This document shows positions 39,252 through 40,810 of a stretch of 40,810 bases of DNA, in pieces. A program made the translations under genes and the position numbers. Position 1 is the first letter of the stretch. Each line of letters begins with the position of its first letter. Under the pieces are notes generated by a model, which did no database searches, was not told where the DNA came from, and saw nothing but the letters and a program-made list of their open reading frames with translations. The stretch comes from a virus: positions 1-40,810 of IMG/VR virus record IMGVR_UViG_3300032282_004692; one strand, written 5' to 3'.

Positions 39252-39277
39252 CTACAGACTAAGTTGGCGGTTGTCAA
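39249..39277 (-). promoter_or_regulatory. Sigma70-type promoter nested in a terminator
   Basis: On the minus strand a perfect TTGACA (39272-39277) is followed after 17 nt by TAGAAT (39249-39254), the same -10 as gp32. The predicted start (about 39242) is in the hairpin loop, so its own transcript holds only the 3' arm and escapes termination. Confidence 0.75.
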
Positions 39278-39291
39278 GGGGTGTTGAAAAT

Positions 39292-39456
39292 TTAATAATT
39301 TGATGGTGTAGTTTTCATTGTTCTAGCTCCCTTCCCTTCCAAAGATTTAACAAAAAGTTCAGTAAACCTTTCCATTTTATCAGGATGAACACTAGATGGA
39401 GAATAATTAATTGCGTCTTTTAAAGATTGCATTTCTTCCCATTCTTCGTTAGTCAT
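39292..39456 (-). CDS. Small hypothetical protein (54 aa)
   Basis: 54 codons, MTNEEWEEMQSLKDAINYSP at the start, then KMERFTELFVKSLEGKG. GGGAAAA lies about 6 nt upstream of the ATG. Helical and mixed-charge; function unknown. A TATATT with a poor TTGATT -35 (19-nt spacing) lies upstream and is not called a promoter. Ends before the nested terminator/promoter. Confidence 0.62.
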   Translation of the reverse strand: MTNEEWEEMQSLKDAINYSPSSVHPDKMERFTELFVKSLEGKGARTMKTTPSNY

Positions 39457-39524
39457 TAATTTTCCCGTTGAATATACATGTATATATTATCAGGAAATCA
39501 ACACATTTTTACTTTTCATAACAT

Positions 39525-39731
39525 TCATTTTATATTTGCTTTACATACTGTAACACAAGAAGTGCTTTGATATTGTGAATCATTCCAATGACGAATCACA
39601 CCAGATACAATAAACATATTCGTAACAAAATATGTAATGAATATTAAACTACGAATAATAGCAATTGAATCTGCTTCTTTATTATGTTTTGATGCCTTTT
39701 GTCCAAGAGCTTTTGCCCACAATCTCCACAT
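39525..39731 (-). CDS. Small membrane protein (68 aa)
   Basis: 68 aa. A basic, Trp-containing N-terminus (MWRLWAKALGQKASKHNKEA) and one membrane helix (about residues 23-46: IAIIRSLIFITYFVTNMFIV) are followed by a short tail. AAGGAAA sits 6-8 nt upstream. I recall this opening from other cyanophages without function. The positive N-terminus suggests it stays inside the cell. Confidence 0.72.
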   Translation of the reverse strand: MWRLWAKALGQKASKHNKEADSIAIIRSLIFITYFVTNMFIVSGVIRHWNDSQYQSTSCVTVCKANIK

Positions 39732-39743
39732 AAAAATTTCCTT

Positions 39744-39944
39744 TTATTTCTGTTCCAATTGTTTTTGTTGTCGTATTCTACGAATACCACGTTGAATCTG
39801 TTTCAATTGATAGTTATCGGAAGAAGAATGGGACACAGTGATTTTAATTCCTTCGTCATTTACATAGACAAGGTGTTTATTATGCCGCTCTAAAACAAAT
39901 CCTTCCGATTCCAAGTAAGCTTTAATTTGATTGTTTTTTTTCAT
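39744..39944 (-). CDS. HicA-like small protein
   Basis: 66 aa from ATG 39944, overlapping the upstream stop (ATGA). IKAYLESEGFVLERHNKHLV with H24, then YVNDEGIKITVSHSSSDN and a basic helix, resemble the dsRBD-like HicA fold, whose His is catalytic in mRNA cleavage. No HicB-like partner is next to it. It could be an RNA-binding domain without toxin activity. The assignment is by pattern only. Confidence 0.5.
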   Translation of the reverse strand: MKKNNQIKAYLESEGFVLERHNKHLVYVNDEGIKITVSHSSSDNYQLKQIQRGIRRIRQQKQLEQK

Positions 39945-40474
39945 TGTACCCAATCTGGTTTACGTTCTGGTTTACGAAGATAATTAGAGGATACCCAAGG
40001 TTTAGATGCAACATACATGCGATATGCTGTCACATCATCAATAGAAGTGTCAAGTTTATACTCATCAGGCATTGCACGAACAAAATTATTTACTTGTTTG
40101 TAATCAGAAACTGCAACTCCATTACTACAAGAATGGAATATAGCCATAGCTTCACCAATAGTTTCTTGACAGGAATGGAATTTTGAATACCGTTCGGTAT
40201 ATTCAAAACACAAACCAATTCCATGAGAAATCAACCAAGCAAGATTGTAATGATTTTCAGCAGCCCATTTTGTGCATGGATGATTTCTGAATGCTCCTTT
40301 TTCTGTTGCATAAAAAGTTCCATCTTTTTTGTGCAAGACACCCCAATTATGATACCAAGGACTATAAATGACTGAAAGCATTTGACATGTTTCTAAAATC
40401 ATTTTAACTACATGCCTATCAGGCAACATTTGTGCTGCTTTGGCGGGATCTTTGTCAACAATAAAAATGTTCAT
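39941..40474 (-). CDS. Conserved phage protein with HVVKMILE motif (177 aa)
   Basis: 177 aa. MNIFIVDKDPAKAAQMLPDR, then HVVKMILETCQMLSVIY, FRNHPCTKWAAENHYNLAWL and a late W-containing tail (ERKPDWVQ). I recognise this His/Trp-rich family from many phages of aquatic bacteria, but it has no settled function; a resemblance to pyrimidine-dimer glycosylases is sometimes given and I cannot confirm it. The several conserved His, Asp and Lys suggest an enzyme. Coupled to its neighbours by ATGA at both ends. Confidence 0.65.
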   Translation of the reverse strand: MNIFIVDKDPAKAAQMLPDRHVVKMILETCQMLSVIYSPWYHNWGVLHKKDGTFYATEKGAFRNHPCTKWAAENHYNLAWLISHGIGLCFEYTERYSKFHSCQETIGEAMAIFHSCSNGVAVSDYKQVNNFVRAMPDEYKLDTSIDDVTAYRMYVASKPWVSSNYLRKPERKPDWVQ

Positions 40475-40674
40475 TTTGTGTTTTCTGATTTGTATGTGGG
40501 TGGATGATACTTTAAATATTCACGGAAGGTAAGTTTCATTTCTTTATGAGTCATTCCACAGTGTTTTGCAGCTGCAGGAAGATTCATGGACGATGAAAAA
40601 AGACCAACGTTTGCTTCTTCCACATTTTCTGGAGTTGTCTTGATTGGTGGTTCAATCAGATTATAGTACTTCAT
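40471..40674 (-). CDS. Small HTH-like hypothetical protein (67 aa)
   Basis: 67 aa, MKYYNLIEPPIKTTPENVEE at the start. LPAAAKHCGMTHKEMKLTFR has a helix-turn-helix pattern (AAKHCGMTHKEMK), followed by EYLKYHPPTYKSENTK. It might bind DNA. Overlaps neighbours by ATGA on both sides. Confidence 0.6.
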   Translation of the reverse strand: MKYYNLIEPPIKTTPENVEEANVGLFSSSMNLPAAAKHCGMTHKEMKLTFREYLKYHPPTYKSENTK

Positions 40675-40810
40675 TGTTTATCTTGAATGTTCTCAATTGA
40701 ATCCATTAAGCTATCAACATGAATAACGCTGTCAATACTTCTGATCATATCAGAAATTACACAGTTAACCATAGGGCGTTCGTTGCGAGCTGCGAAAGCT
40801 AACGCATTAC
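40671..40810 (-). CDS. Hypothetical protein, N-terminus cut by window edge
   Basis: The last 45 codons of a gene entering from the right: NALAFAARNERPMVNCVISD and on, ending ENIQDKQ. Its TGA overlaps the next ATG (ATGA). Too little is visible to assign a family. Confidence 0.55.
   Translation of the reverse strand, partial: NALAFAARNERPMVNCVISDMIRSIDSVIHVDSLMDSIENIQDKQ

Noticed and set aside
39460-39510. TTGATT ... TATATT upstream of the 54-aa gene as a promoter
   Set aside because: The spacing is 19 nt and the -35 is poor; many AT-rich sequences would match as well.

Overview
This window looks like about 41 kb of an AT-rich T4-like cyanophage (a marine Synechococcus or Prochlorococcus myovirus). 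The evidence is recognisable T4 core genes (gp32, gp33, gp59, RNase H, gp26, gp51, gp48, gp53, gp4) together with genes typical of cyanophages: speD, phoH, the CobS-like AAA+ ATPase and its VWA partner, thyX, a 2OG-Fe(II) oxygenase, glutaredoxin and a DUF1825 protein. Almost everything is on the minus strand. Only four structural genes (27679-30494) run on the plus strand. No photosynthesis gene is seen in the window. Family assignments are by reading motifs; no database search was run.

Layout. (1) 1-4060: small accessory genes in overlapping chains, plus the CobS-like MoxR-type ATPase. (2) 4074-6239: a metallopeptidase-like/VWA protein, the likely partner of the ATPase. (3) 6304-11874: an 1856-residue fibre-like protein with a self-cleaving S74 chaperone, under its own late promoter. 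(4) 11919-12726: a compact unit with a sigma70-type promoter, speD, an 88-aa gene, tRNA-Thr(UGU) and a terminator. (5) 12731-27641: a roughly 15-kb minus-strand late operon for the baseplate hub and tail interior. In transcription order it holds a tube-like protein, gp26, gp51, a 739-aa Pro/Ala protein, a 1177-aa multi-enzyme protein, a 573-aa lysozyme protein, a gp27-like hub, a gp5-like OB protein and a beta-helix spike-like protein. (6) 27679-30494: plus-strand gp4, a 160-aa protein, gp48 and gp53. This cluster ends at a bidirectional terminator facing gp32. (7) 30567-40810: replication, late-transcription and metabolism genes (gp32, DUF1825, gp59, gp33, exonuclease, phoH, oxygenase, thyX, RNase H, glutaredoxin) mixed with small conserved genes.

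Strongest observations. The end of gp26 carries three overlapping -1 slippery heptamers, a 7-nt spacer and an 8-bp stem-loop. A -1 shift leads exactly into the gp51-like frame, whose only plausible AUG has no ribosome binding site. This looks like a lambda G/GT-type tail-assembly-chaperone frameshift in a T4-like phage. Second, one 1177-aa protein combines an ADP-ribosyltransferase domain with an apparently intact R-S-ExE triad, an M23 endopeptidase and a tail lysozyme: a virion protein that may both open the wall and modify host proteins. Third, host-type sigma70 promoters are nested inside intrinsic terminators at two places (6263-6299 and 39228-39277), and a compact pair of divergent late promoters separates the two structural operons.
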